From: an uncultured Vicinamibacterales bacterium
GTDB lineage: Bacteria; Acidobacteriota; Vicinamibacteria; Vicinamibacterales; UBA8438
NCBI GenBank assembly: GCA_958295905.1
Contig: OY282382.1
Coordinates: forward strand, 4,894,910-4,958,909
DNA length: 64,000 nt
Reading direction: 5' to 3'
Positions 25,783 through 34,890 of this stretch are shown here, piece after piece. Below the pieces are notes generated by a model. That model was not told the origin of the DNA. It ran no database searches and was given only the letters and a program-made list of their open reading frames with translations. The position numbers and the translations under genes were made by a program. The stretch's first letter is position 1; each line of letters starts with the position of its first letter.

Positions 25783-27147
25783 TCAGATCCCGGTCAGCCG
25801 ATCGGGCCTCGGACCGGTCACGAGCCTCGGGAGCGGTCCCGTGCTGTCGCCGATGCGCTCGACCGGCGCCCCCAGCTTGTCGAGCAGCGACACGTGAAGA
25901 TTAGCGAGCGGGGTGCGGTCGCGTTCCGGATACGCCACGTGCCGGCCCCCGGCGAGCTGCCCCGCCCCGCCGCCGAGCAGGACGAGCGGCAGGTTGTAGG
26001 GAGAATGCGCGTTGCTGTCGCTCATGCCCGCGCCGTACATCAGGATCATGTGGTCGAGCAGCGAACCGTCGCCGTCCGGCGTCGACCGCAGCTTCTCGAC
26101 GAAGCCGGCGAACAGGCTGACGTGATAGCGGTTGATGCGGGTCAGCTTGCGCAGCGCTTCTCCCACCCCGCGGTGGTGCGACAGCGGGTGGTGCGCATCG
26201 GGCACGTCTATCTGGGGATAGGTACGGCCGCTCAGCTCGTGCCCGCTCATGAACGTGGTGACCCGCGTGCGGTCGGTCTGGTGGGCGAGCAACTGCAAGT
26301 CGTACATCAGCCCGGTGTGCTCGGCGAAATCCGCCGGTGCCCCCATCGGCCGGGCCATCAGCGGGACCTCCCGCTCGCCCTGCGCCTCGGCCACCTCGAT
26401 GCGCCGCTCGACGTCGCGCACCGCGTCGAGATAGGCGCCAAGCTTCCGTCGATCGCCGGCGCCGAGGCTGCCGCGCAGCCGGGCCACGTCGGCGCGAACC
26501 GAATCGAGGATGCTGCGCTGCTCGCGGCGGCGCGCCTCGCGGACGGCGGGATCGGTAGTTTCGTTGTCGCCGAACAGCCGCTCGAACACCGCCCGCGGGT
26601 TGTGCTCCATCGGCAGCGGGGTCGCCGAGTCGCGCCACGAGATGGTGTAGGAGAAGGCGCAACTGAACCCGCCGCTGTCGCACGAGCCGGCGAAGTTCGC
26701 CCCTTCGAGACCCAGCTCGAGGGACGCCAGCGGCGTGTGCCGCCCGAGCTCGCGGGCCGCGATCTGGTCCATCGAGATCGCCTCGGGGTTCCACGCGCCG
26801 GGGTGCACGTCGGTCAGGAAGCGGGTCGAGGCACGCGAATGGCTCCCCCCGCGGGTCCCCGGCGGCGGCGTGCAATTCAGCCCGGACAGCACCAGCATCT
26901 GGTCGCGGAACGGCGCCAGCGGCTCGAGAATCGGCGACACCTCGAAGCCGGTGCCGGTGGCCGCGGGCGTCCAGTTCTGCATCACCATGCCGTTGGGCAC
27001 GTAGACCGCGCCGAACCGCACCGGCGCCGCAGCCGCGCGCGCGCTCAGGCCCGGCGCCATGCCGTCGAGCATCGGCAGCGCCAAGCTCGCGCCCAGTCCC
27101 CGCAGCACCGCGCGACGCGGAATCGCCCGCCTCGTGATGAACGTCAT
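25783..27147 (-). CDS. HXXSHH-motif (DUF1552) exported protein (cassette 2)
   Basis: Protein of 454 residues, DUF1552 family. The N-terminus (TRRAIPRRAVLRGLGASLAL) looks like a Tat signal. The family signature appears as DAHHPLSHH. It shares with the two paralogues the blocks FRDQMLVLSGL, IAARELGRHTPLASLELG, ERLFGDNET and LANLHVSLLDKLG. It is more diverged than the other two (GASHSRAS-type region rather than HATSNASF). Start ATG 27147 overlaps the stop of the upstream DUF1592-type gene (ATGA). Same unknown envelope role as its paralogues. Confidence 0.85.
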   Translation of the reverse strand: MTFITRRAIPRRAVLRGLGASLALPMLDGMAPGLSARAAAAPVRFGAVYVPNGMVMQNWTPAATGTGFEVSPILEPLAPFRDQMLVLSGLNCTPPPGTRGGSHSRASTRFLTDVHPGAWNPEAISMDQIAARELGRHTPLASLELGLEGANFAGSCDSGGFSCAFSYTISWRDSATPLPMEHNPRAVFERLFGDNETTDPAVREARRREQRSILDSVRADVARLRGSLGAGDRRKLGAYLDAVRDVERRIEVAEAQGEREVPLMARPMGAPADFAEHTGLMYDLQLLAHQTDRTRVTTFMSGHELSGRTYPQIDVPDAHHPLSHHRGVGEALRKLTRINRYHVSLFAGFVEKLRSTPDGDGSLLDHMILMYGAGMSDSNAHSPYNLPLVLLGGGAGQLAGGRHVAYPERDRTPLANLHVSLLDKLGAPVERIGDSTGPLPRLVTGPRPDRLTGI

Positions 27148-29669
27148 GGCTCCGATCTCCTCATCTGAAACGGCACGCTCTCGACGATGCCCCGAATAAT
27201 CGACGACCAGCGGTGCCCGCCGGCCTCCGCATCGCGCACGATGCGCCGGATCGCGGGCTGGTCGAACGACTCCATCCGGCGTCCGACGGCATAGGTCAGC
27301 AGCTTCTCGGTCACGGTCCGCACCACGCTGGTCTCGTAGGCGAGCACCGCGTGCCGCAGGGCGGCGGGGCCGTCCACCGCGGCGCCGTCGGCGAGCGCCC
27401 CCGCCGCGTCGACCGGCGCCCCGTACTCGTCGGTGGCCCGCCACCGCCCGATGGCGTCGAAATGCTCCAGCGCGAAACCCGGCGGGTCCATCATGCGGTG
27501 GCAGGCGGCGCAGGCGGGGTTGGCCCGGTGCCGCTCCATCCGCTCGCGCATCGTCCGCGGGGCCGACGCCCCGTGGTTCTCCTCGAGCGCGGGCACGTCC
27601 GCCGGGGGCTCGGCCGGCGGCATGCCGAGGACGTTGTCGAGCAGCCACTTGCCCCGCAGCACCGGCGACGTCCGGGTGGGATAGGCGGTCAGCGTCAACA
27701 GGCTCGCGTGCCCCAGCAGCCCGGTGCGGTCGCCGACGGCGGCGACGCGCCGGAAGCGCCCGCCGTAGACGCCGTCCAAGCCGTAGTGCCGGGCGAGCCG
27801 CTCGTTCACGAAGGTGTAGTCGGCGTCGAACAGCTCCATGACGCCGCGGTCGCCGAGCATCTGGCTCTCGAGGAACAGCGTCGTCTCGCGCTCCATGTCC
27901 GCGCGCAGGTTCTCGTCGAACTCGTAGAACACGTCGGCGTCGGGAATCACCCCCCGCACCCGCCCGAGCTGCAGCCACTGGCTGGCGAAGTTGTCGACGA
28001 GGGCCCGCGCCCGGGGATCGGCGAGCATGCGCTCGACCTGCCGGTCGAGTTCGTCCGGCTCGGAGAGGCGGCCGGCCTCGGCCGCCGCGAGCAGCGGCTC
28101 GTCGGGGATGTCGCTCCACAGGAACAGCGACAGGCGGGACGCGAGCTCCAGATCGCTCAACCGGTACGCGGTCCCGGGGGGCAGGCCGGGCGGATCGCGC
28201 TCGATGCGGAACAGGAACTCCGGGGCCACCAGCAGACGCTCGATCGCCTTCCGGATGCCGGTCTCGAAGCCGCCCTCGGCGCGGCCCTGCTCGTAGAACG
28301 CCAGCAGGGTGCCCAGATCGCCCCCGGTCAGCGGACGCCGATACGCGCGCCGCCCCAAGGCCGACAGAATCTCGCCCGCGCAGCGGCCGTCGTCGGCCGG
28401 CGCGGCCGCCGCCCCGCCCCCGAGCGCGGCGGCCTCGGCCACGGCGCCGGCTGCGGCCACTTCCGCGGCCGGCCGGCAACTGAAGATGCGGCGCCGGCTC
28501 GCGGTGTCGCCCGGACCGGCGGCGTCGTAGGGACCGGCGATCTCCACCCGCTCGACCGCCGCGTGTCCGTCGTAGAACCCGAGCCCGCTCAGCGAGAACC
28601 CGGACAGCCGCCGTTCGAGAATCCCCGTCGCCTCGGTCCGCGCGGCCACGAACGACGCCCCGACGATGTGCTCGCCGGCCGGGACCGGCAGGGTGACCTC
28701 CAGGTCGATGTCGGCGTCGATCGACACGTACTGCTCCCACGCGGGGTCGCCCCGGATGGTGCCGAAGAAGCTGTAGGCCGAGGGGTACCCGAAACGGTCG
28801 GCGCCGCCCACGGTGAACCGCCGCACCAGGCGCCCGTCGAGGCGGACCTCGATCTGCTGGGGGGTTCCCATGCCGACGATGTAGTCGTAGATCATCCGCC
28901 GCAACCGGATCTTCACGCGGTAGTCGCCGTCGAGCGGAAAGTAGTGGCGGACGGCCATCCCGCCGCGGGACCCGAACGGGAGGTCCTCGCTCATGCGGTC
29001 GTCCTGGTACAGCAGCCGCGGCGTCGACCAGGTGGCGGCGGCGAACCCGGGACCGACGGCGGGGTCGCCGACCGCGAGCCGGCTGATGCGGTTGGCGGCG
29101 GAGAGATAGCGGTCGAACAGGGCGGGCGACACCGAGAGCGCCTCGGCGTCGGTGCTGAACCCCTCCTGGCTGACGTCGTCGGGCGGAAACAGCAGCCAGC
29201 CCTCGTCCACCTCGAGGCCGAGCACGCTCCGCACCGCGTTGCGGTACTCGGGCGTCGTCAGACGGCGCACGGCGGGCCGGCCGGGATCGGGCCGCTCGGC
29301 CGCGACGGCGTCGAGGGCGCTCTCGAGCCCGCCGAGAAACTGCTCGTGGACGTCCGCGGCCGGACGCGGACGTCCAGCCGGCGGCATCATGCCGAGCCGC
29401 AGCTTGCGGACGATCTGCTCCCATACCGCCGCGTCAGCCCCGACGTCCCCGGCATCGAGCCGGTCGAAGGCCACCGGCACCAGTCCCCGGGCCTCCCGGG
29501 CCGCGGTGTGGCACGCTAGACAGTAGCGCTGCAGCAACGCCTGGGCGGCGTCGGCGTCGTGCGGCGACGCCGGTTTCTGCCGGGCCGACGCCGCTGGCGG
29601 AACCAGGACGGCCAGCGCGATCACGAACGCGGTCGTGCGCCCGATGGCCCGTGTCACCGTCGACAGCAT
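27144..29669 (-). CDS. DUF1592/DUF1588/DUF1585-type secreted cytochrome protein (cassette 2)
   Basis: Exported protein of 841 residues, same domain order as the protein at 7384-9753. Signal peptide TTAFVIALAVLVPPAASARQ, heme site YCLACH near residue 50, MMPPAGRPRP, then LTTPEYRNAVRSVLG (DUF1587), a carbohydrate-binding-like module (IRLRRMIYDYIVGMGTP), an alanine-rich insert of about 30 residues, the DUF1595/1592 region (LSLFLWSDIPDEPLLAAAEA), DUF1588 with CAACHRMMDPPG, and DUF1585 at the end. It is about 50 residues longer than cassette 1, mostly through that insert. The ATG at 29669 directly precedes the signal peptide. A short duplicated stretch upstream may contain its promoter. Confidence 0.85.
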   Translation of the reverse strand: MLSTVTRAIGRTTAFVIALAVLVPPAASARQKPASPHDADAAQALLQRYCLACHTAAREARGLVPVAFDRLDAGDVGADAAVWEQIVRKLRLGMMPPAGRPRPAADVHEQFLGGLESALDAVAAERPDPGRPAVRRLTTPEYRNAVRSVLGLEVDEGWLLFPPDDVSQEGFSTDAEALSVSPALFDRYLSAANRISRLAVGDPAVGPGFAAATWSTPRLLYQDDRMSEDLPFGSRGGMAVRHYFPLDGDYRVKIRLRRMIYDYIVGMGTPQQIEVRLDGRLVRRFTVGGADRFGYPSAYSFFGTIRGDPAWEQYVSIDADIDLEVTLPVPAGEHIVGASFVAARTEATGILERRLSGFSLSGLGFYDGHAAVERVEIAGPYDAAGPGDTASRRRIFSCRPAAEVAAAGAVAEAAALGGGAAAAPADDGRCAGEILSALGRRAYRRPLTGGDLGTLLAFYEQGRAEGGFETGIRKAIERLLVAPEFLFRIERDPPGLPPGTAYRLSDLELASRLSLFLWSDIPDEPLLAAAEAGRLSEPDELDRQVERMLADPRARALVDNFASQWLQLGRVRGVIPDADVFYEFDENLRADMERETTLFLESQMLGDRGVMELFDADYTFVNERLARHYGLDGVYGGRFRRVAAVGDRTGLLGHASLLTLTAYPTRTSPVLRGKWLLDNVLGMPPAEPPADVPALEENHGASAPRTMRERMERHRANPACAACHRMMDPPGFALEHFDAIGRWRATDEYGAPVDAAGALADGAAVDGPAALRHAVLAYETSVVRTVTEKLLTYAVGRRMESFDQPAIRRIVRDAEAGGHRWSSIIRGIVESVPFQMRRSEP

Positions 29670-30027
29670 CGCTTCTCTCGTCTGGAGGGCGACTCCTCGA
29701 TTGAATCGTCCGCCACCTCCGCTACTGTAGTGCCAGCCGGGCTCGATGGCAACCAGATTCCCCACGTGCCCGCCCGAGGCGGCGCCGGTCCCACTGAACC
29801 GAGCGCCGGCCGGGCTCGATGGCAACCACCCCTCACGCGGCATTGCAGCCTCCGTATTGCCCGAGCGCCCGCAGGGCGCCACGGAACCGACGGCCGAACG
29901 CACCCATCCGGCGCCCGGTTCTTCGTGCCGACGGCACGTGCCGACGCCGCCCCCGGTCGCGAGGGGAACCGGGCTCGCGGAAGCGGCGGTTCCGGAAGCT
30001 TGTCTCGGCCGGTGAGCGCCGGCGCGA
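29670..30027. other. Intergenic gap with a 20-bp direct repeat
   Basis: GCCGGGCTCGATGGCAACCA occurs at 29736-29755 and 29809-29828. No gene is recognised. The gap lies between the start of the cassette 2 operon and the 3' end of the broken vapC. Confidence 0.6.
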
Positions 30028-30457
30028 TCAGCGGGGCAGCCGCTCGGCCGCGAATCCCGGGAACCGGTCGAAGTCGCGGTCCTCGGTGAGGAGCGCGCGA
30101 ACGCCGGCCTCGCGGCAGAGCGCGACAATCTGGGCGTCGAAGACAAGGTTGCCGGCCGCGTCGACCTCGCGCACCGCGTCCGCGAGCATTTGCGGGAAGC
30201 GGAGTCCGGGCAGGAGAAGCTCCACGCTCGGCGAGGCGAGCAGCCGCTGCATCGCGTCGCAAGCCCCATCGGGGCTGAGAGGATCGAGAATACGCGAATG
30301 GGTGACGACCCGCAGGAACTCACCGAGACAGAACACCGGGATTGCCCAGTGGCCGGCTCCTTACTGCGAGGGCGATGACACGACGGCTGGCGGCCTCGTG
30401 CCTCGGCGACTTGCGTCTGTGCGCGTGCACGAGCACGTTGGTGTCGACGGCGATCAC
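30028..30457 (-). pseudogene. VapC-like PIN toxin, frameshifted
   Basis: A PIN-domain toxin split over two frames. The GTG at 30457, overlapping the antitoxin stop, begins VIAVDTNVLVHAHRRKSPRH and continues to VIALA; a TGA would end this frame near 30320. The expected continuation WAIPVFCLGEFLRVVTHSRI and the rest, with acidic residues in NLVFDAQIVALC and LLTEDRDF, are in the next frame, ending at 30028. One extra base near 30350-30360 accounts for it, and the length (430 bases) agrees. If real, the toxin is dead while its antitoxin persists; a sequencing error is the alternative. Confidence 0.8.
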
Positions 30458-30693
30458 CTGCGACCTTCCATCCACTCGTACAGCGCATCCCGATCGTCGA
30501 AGTTCACGCCGGGCGTCGGGCGCCCTTCCGTCGTCAGCAACTCGAGGCGGTACGGTGCGGGCGGTGCGCGCCGGTGATCGAGGTACCGCCGCACCGCCCG
30601 CTCGACGAGCTGCGTCAGCGTATCGCCGTCGCGGACGGCGAGCTCCTTCGCCTCGCGGAACAGGTGGTCGTCGAAGCTGAGGGTCGTTCGCAT
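30454..30693 (-). CDS. Ribbon-helix-helix antitoxin, VapB-like
   Basis: Antitoxin of 79 residues. The N-terminal MRTTLSFDDHLFREAKELAV is a ribbon-helix-helix DNA-binding domain with its beta strand (TTLSFD) and two helices (LFREAKELAV, TLTQLVERAVRRYLDH); the tail (PGVNFDDRDALYEWMEG) should clasp the PIN toxin. Its stop overlaps the vapC start. Two CAGA-type palindromes just upstream are probable operators, so it would repress itself. The reading frame is intact. Confidence 0.85.
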   Translation of the reverse strand: MRTTLSFDDHLFREAKELAVRDGDTLTQLVERAVRRYLDHRRAPPAPYRLELLTTEGRPTPGVNFDDRDALYEWMEGRR

Positions 30694-30726
30694 ACAGAAA
30701 TCTGCTCACGAGGCACAGACATCTGT
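30694..30726 (-). promoter_or_regulatory. Paired palindromic operators of the vapBC unit
   Basis: ACAGAAATCTG at 30694-30704 and the perfect palindrome ACAGACATCTGT at 30715-30726 lie directly upstream of the antitoxin start. Their centres are 21 bp apart, two turns of DNA, which suits cooperative binding of ribbon-helix-helix dimers. A TTGACA box on the minus strand (30724-30729) overlaps the second site. Role inferred from position and symmetry. Confidence 0.6.
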
Positions 30727-30769
30727 CAAGCGCGGCAACATCCGGCTGTCAAGCGCGGCAACATCCGGC
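30724..30769. repeat. Perfect 23-bp tandem duplication
   Basis: The 23 bases at 30724-30746 are repeated exactly at 30747-30769 (start TGTCAAGCGCGGCAACATCC). Each copy carries TTGACA on the minus strand, so the -35 box of the vapBC promoter may be doubled. Confidence 0.9.
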
Positions 30770-30833
30770 GCCCCCGAGCCGGAGAGCACCGGCGCCGCCC
30801 GGAGTCCCGCGGCAACCCGGTGTCGACCCGGTG

Positions 30834-30863
30834 TTTACCCGCGGGAGGGTTGGTGTCATAATT
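30834..30863 (+). promoter_or_regulatory. Candidate sigma-70 promoter for the PHM-like gene
   Basis: TTTACC (30834-30839) and CATAAT (30858-30863) are 18 bp apart, about 45 bp before the start at 30909. A ribosome site AAGGAG follows at 30895-30900. This is one of the few good -10 boxes in the GC-rich gaps here. Prediction only. Confidence 0.4.
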
Positions 30864-30908
30864 CCCCATTACTCGTCACCTCCGCGTACCGGTTGAAGGA
30901 GTTCATTC

Positions 30909-32222
30909 ATGAGAATCCAGGCGCGAACGCTCGCGGTCGTCATGGCGGTCGGAGCGCTGTCCGTCATCGCCGCTCCCAGCCAAGCGAACGACGGCGACGT
31001 CACCTACTACCGGGATGTCCTGCCGATCATCCAGGACAACTGCCAGAACTGCCATCAGCCGGAGGGTCAGAACCTCGGCGGGGTGCTGGCCCCGATGTCG
31101 TTCATGAGCTACCAGGAGACCCGCCCGTGGGCCCGCGCCATCGCCCACAAGGTGGAGGCGCGCGAGATGCCGCCGTGGTACGCCTCGGAGCCGAAGGGCG
31201 TCTTCTCGAACGAGCGCCTGCTGACCGACGCGGAGATCGAGACCCTGCTGAGCTGGGTCGAGGCGGGCGCCCCCGCCGGTGACCGGGCCGACGCGCCCGC
31301 CCCGCGGCAGTTCGTCGAGAACACGAGCGGCGGCTGGTCGCTGGGCACGCCCGACTACGTGTTCAAGCTCGACGAGCCCTACCACATCGACGACGACGTG
31401 TACGACCTGAACATCAGCTTCTTCAAGACCCTGACGGAGGCGGACCTGCCCGAGGACGTCTGGGTCCGCGGCTGGGAGTTCAAGACCGACGCCGGCACCG
31501 TCGGCCACCACATGTGCGGCTTCGTGCGCGGCCCCGCCCCGGGCGGGCGGCCGATCGAGGAGGTCGCGGCCGAGGAGGGCGCGGCGGGCACCGGCCAACT
31601 GCTGACGTGCATCGCGGAAGGCGCCGAGGCGGTCATGCTGCCCGACGGCTACGGCCTGCGGCTCGAGGCGGGGTCGACGCTGACCTACAACATGCACTAC
31701 CACAAGGATCCGGGCGAGGGCACGGGCATCTGGACGCAGCCCGAGATCGCCTTCTTCGTCGAGGAGCGGCCGGTGCAGTACAAGGTGGTCAACGACTCGA
31801 TCGGCAACACCGGATTCGAGATTCCGCCGGGCCACCCCAACTACCGGATCGGCATGTCCCGCACGCTCGATCAGGACATCCACGTGCTGACCTACTGGCC
31901 GCACGCCCATCTGCGCGGCAGCGCGTCCCGCTACACCGCGTTCTACCCCGACGGCCGCGAAGAGCTGCTGCTCGACGTGCCCCACTACGACCAGGGGTGG
32001 CAGGAGACCTACAAGTACAGCGAGCCGAAGCTGCTGCCCGAGGGCACGCGCATCGACATCAGCTTCTGGTACGACAACTCGCCGGAGCGCGCGGCGCGCT
32101 CCGACTTCCGATCGAGCGAGTCGCCCGGCCACGGTCCCCGGACCGACGACGAGATGTCGCTGGGCTTCATCGGCTACGCCGTCGAGCTCGACGAGCCGGC
32201 GAACACGACCGACGACGACTAA
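30909..32222 (+). CDS. Secreted cytochrome c fused to PHM-like copper monooxygenase domain
   Basis: Exported protein of 437 residues with a signal peptide (LAVVMAVGALSVIAAPSQA). The N-terminal ~95 residues are a cytochrome-like domain with heme site NCQNCHQ near residue 46 and MPPWY near 93. The remainder resembles the type II copper ascorbate-dependent monooxygenase fold (peptidylglycine hydroxylase-like): HHMCGFVRG near 200, YNMHYHKD near 263 and WPHAHLRG near 330, histidine groups in the positions expected for copper ligands. Heme attached to a copper monooxygenase suggests electrons come from the respiratory chain. The NHL propeller encoded two genes on resembles the amidating lyase partner. 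Fold call is inference; substrate unknown. Confidence 0.7.
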   Translation: MRIQARTLAVVMAVGALSVIAAPSQANDGDVTYYRDVLPIIQDNCQNCHQPEGQNLGGVLAPMSFMSYQETRPWARAIAHKVEAREMPPWYASEPKGVFSNERLLTDAEIETLLSWVEAGAPAGDRADAPAPRQFVENTSGGWSLGTPDYVFKLDEPYHIDDDVYDLNISFFKTLTEADLPEDVWVRGWEFKTDAGTVGHHMCGFVRGPAPGGRPIEEVAAEEGAAGTGQLLTCIAEGAEAVMLPDGYGLRLEAGSTLTYNMHYHKDPGEGTGIWTQPEIAFFVEERPVQYKVVNDSIGNTGFEIPPGHPNYRIGMSRTLDQDIHVLTYWPHAHLRGSASRYTAFYPDGREELLLDVPHYDQGWQETYKYSEPKLLPEGTRIDISFWYDNSPERAARSDFRSSESPGHGPRTDDEMSLGFIGYAVELDEPANTTDDD

Positions 32223-32300
32223 GCAAGACCGTCCTGCCGGCGGACCCGCGCCCCCTCCGGGCATGGGTCTGCCGGTTTCCCTCCCCGGTTGGATAGCGCC

Positions 32301-33683
32301 ATGCCTGCTCCGCGATTCCTCCTCGTTGCGTGTTCCCTGGTCCTGTGCGTCCTGACGCAGACCGCCCCGCCCGCCCGCGCGGGACAGGCCGACGGCGGCG
32401 CGGGCGGTCAGATCCAGTCCTCGCTGACCCTGAACGGACGGCGGGTGAGCGTGACCTACGACCCCGCCCTGCCGTCGGATCACCGATCGCTGCTGGTGCT
32501 GCGCGCCGGCTCCACGCAGGCGGCGGTGCGGCTGGGGCGGCTCGAGGGCCACCGGTCGCTGGCGATCGGGACGCTGGCCCCGGATCCGGACGAGCCGCGC
32601 GGCCCCGCCCCGGACCACGATCTCTGGCTGATGCGCACCGCCGCGGGCTGGGTGCTGGACGCCCGGCCGGTCGAGGAGCCCGTGGATCCGTCCGACGGCG
32701 AAGACGCCGCCGACCCGCCCGGGGAATCCACCGACCCGCCTGGGGCAGAAGCAGAACAAGGCAACGAAGAACAAGGTCACGAGAATGCCGCGGACGCCGG
32801 CGTGGCGGCCGACGACGATACTCCCGGCGTCGCCGAGGCGGACAACACCGGCGCGGACGCCGCCGACGCGGACGCCAGTGGATCGGATGTCGCCGAGGCG
32901 GATGCCGACCGCGATGAAGCGGCCGGCGAAGAAGCGGACGATACGCCGCGGCCCGGCCGGATCCTTTTGGCCCACCGCCCGCGCGCGGCAGAAGCAGGGC
33001 GCCTGTCCGTCGGGTTGCTGCCGAGCGGGGACGCGGCCGGCACGCTGGCCCTGTCGTGGGGCCGGAACGACTGGACCGCGGACTTCGAGTTCGTCGAGCT
33101 GCCGCGGCCGCCCCGCCCCCCGCGCACGTCCAACGTCAGTCCGGGGACCAGCCTGACCCGCGACTCGGACGTCGAGGCCCGCTACCGGGCGGCGGCGCTG
33201 GGATCCCGCAACGAGACCGCCCTCGTGACGCCGAGCGGCGCCCGCATCCAGGTGCTCTTCGAGCAGGAACTCGGCACCGACGGCGTCGACTTCGCGGCGC
33301 TGGAGTCGATTGGCGACGGCGACCTCGTGCAGCTCACGCGGGGCGCGGTCATCCGCCTCCGAAGCGAGGTTCCCCTGCGGTTCGGCGACACCCTCATCCC
33401 CACCGGGAACCTCGCCCCCGACTTCCCCGGCTCGTACGGCCTTTGGCTGCGGGCGGCCGGCTCGGGCTGGACCCTCGTCTTCAACAACGAGCCGGACTCG
33501 TGGGGAACCCAGCACGACCCGGCGTTCGACGCAGCCGCGATCGACATCATCCACACCCACGGCGGTCCCTACGAGGCCCGCCCCCTGGCCGTGTCCCTGC
33601 TGCCGGTGGACGACGACGAGGGCCGCCTCGTGATCCACTGGGGCCGGCACGTCTGGGCCGCCGACTTCACGGTCGAACCCTGA
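32301..33683 (+). CDS. Secreted DUF2911-like protein with long acidic linker
   Basis: Exported protein of 460 residues with a signal peptide (LLVACSLVLCVLTQTAPPARA). Two similar beta domains are present, each of the DUF2911 kind: the second shows GDTLIPTGNLAPDFPGSYGL, then WTLVFNNEPDSWGTQHDPAF and HWGRHVWAADF; the first has a shorter equivalent (RILLAHRPRAAEAG ... SWGRNDWTADFEF). Between about residues 125 and 215 lies an acidic low-complexity stretch rich in aspartate, glutamate and alanine. I do not know the function. It sits between the copper monooxygenase-like gene and the NHL propeller on the same strand with short gaps. Confidence 0.65.
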   Translation: MPAPRFLLVACSLVLCVLTQTAPPARAGQADGGAGGQIQSSLTLNGRRVSVTYDPALPSDHRSLLVLRAGSTQAAVRLGRLEGHRSLAIGTLAPDPDEPRGPAPDHDLWLMRTAAGWVLDARPVEEPVDPSDGEDAADPPGESTDPPGAEAEQGNEEQGHENAADAGVAADDDTPGVAEADNTGADAADADASGSDVAEADADRDEAAGEEADDTPRPGRILLAHRPRAAEAGRLSVGLLPSGDAAGTLALSWGRNDWTADFEFVELPRPPRPPRTSNVSPGTSLTRDSDVEARYRAAALGSRNETALVTPSGARIQVLFEQELGTDGVDFAALESIGDGDLVQLTRGAVIRLRSEVPLRFGDTLIPTGNLAPDFPGSYGLWLRAAGSGWTLVFNNEPDSWGTQHDPAFDAAAIDIIHTHGGPYEARPLAVSLLPVDDDEGRLVIHWGRHVWAADFTVEP

Positions 33684-33750
33684 CCAGCGAGTTCGCGGCG
33701 ATCTTCCTCCGATTTCAGGAAGCTCGGACGAGACCGGCAGTCTGGAGGCA

Positions 33751-34890
33751 ATGATGAGACGGCGTCATTTCTCGGTACTCGTTGCCCTCGTGATGGCCGT
33801 CGCGGCGACAATCGTCGGCGGGGGCCTGTCTCGGCCGGCGGCCCTGACCGGCGGCGGACAGGCCGGGCCGGCCGACGCCGCGGCGTTCCAGTTCGACGCG
33901 ACCTGGCCGAAGCCGCTGCCCGACAATTGGACGCTGGGCAACGTGGTGGGGGTCGCGGTGGACGCCCGCGATCACGTCTGGGTCGTGCACCGTCCCGGCA
34001 GCCTGACCCTGCAGGAACGGGGCGCGGACGAGACGCCGCCGCTGGCCGAGTGCTGCCGCCCGGCGCCGCCGATCATCGAGTTCAACCAGGCCGGCGACGT
34101 GGTGAACGCCTGGGGCGGGCCCGGCGACGGCTACGAGTGGCCGGAGGCGGAGCACGGCATCTTCATCGACCACCTGGACAACGTCTGGCTGGGCGGCAGC
34201 GGCGGCAACGACGCCCAGGTGCTGAAGTTCACCCGGGACGGCGAGTTCCTGCTGCAGATCGGCCGGCAGGGTCAGGGCGGGGGCAGCAACGATTTGGCGA
34301 ACTTCGGCCAGCCGGCCGAGATCGACGTCGACCCCGAGACGAACGAGGTGTTCATCGCGGACGGTTACGGGAACCGCCGGGTCGCGGTCTTCGACGCCGA
34401 TACGGGGGAGTACAAGCGCCACTGGGGCGCCTACGGCAACCGGCCCACCGACGAGCCCTACACCTACGATCCCGACGCCCCGCTCTCGCAGCAATTCGGG
34501 CGTCCCGTCCACTGCGCGACCCTGTCCGACGACGGGCTCGTCTACGTCTGCGACCGCGTCAACGACCGCATCCAGGTGTTCCGCAAGGACGGCACGTTCG
34601 TGAACGAGGTGGTCATCGCGGGCCGGACCCGCGGGTTCGGGTCGGCGTTCGACGTGGACTTCTCACCCGACGGCGACCAGCAGATCCTCTACAACATCGA
34701 CGGGATGAACCAGAAGGTGTGGCTGATCGAGCGATCGAGCCTCGACATCCTCGGGTCGTTCGGCTTCGGCGGGCACATGGCCGGCGGGTTCACCGCCGCC
34801 CACAGCCTCGCCGTCGACTCGAGCGGCAACATCTACGTCGGCGAGACGCTGGAGGGCAAGCGGGTGCAACGGTTCGTCAACCGGCAGTAG
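33751..34890 (+). CDS. Secreted NHL-repeat propeller, PAL-like
   Basis: Exported protein of 379 residues; the N-terminal segment FSVLVALVMAVAATIVGGGL is a signal peptide or anchor. Six NHL blades follow (VVGVAVDARDHVWVVHRP, AEHGIFIDHLDNVWLGGSGG, PAEIDVDPETNEVFIADGYG, NRRVAVFD, CDRVNDRIQVFRKDG, HSLAVDSSGNIYVGET). This blade pattern is that of peptidyl-alpha-hydroxyglycine amidating lyase and related lyases. Its neighbour at 30909 resembles the hydroxylase half of the same reaction, so the two could act in sequence; this is inference, as NHL propellers have many functions. Two ATGs at 33751 and 33754 are equally possible. Confidence 0.75.
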   Translation: MMRRRHFSVLVALVMAVAATIVGGGLSRPAALTGGGQAGPADAAAFQFDATWPKPLPDNWTLGNVVGVAVDARDHVWVVHRPGSLTLQERGADETPPLAECCRPAPPIIEFNQAGDVVNAWGGPGDGYEWPEAEHGIFIDHLDNVWLGGSGGNDAQVLKFTRDGEFLLQIGRQGQGGGSNDLANFGQPAEIDVDPETNEVFIADGYGNRRVAVFDADTGEYKRHWGAYGNRPTDEPYTYDPDAPLSQQFGRPVHCATLSDDGLVYVCDRVNDRIQVFRKDGTFVNEVVIAGRTRGFGSAFDVDFSPDGDQQILYNIDGMNQKVWLIERSSLDILGSFGFGGHMAGGFTAAHSLAVDSSGNIYVGETLEGKRVQRFVNRQ

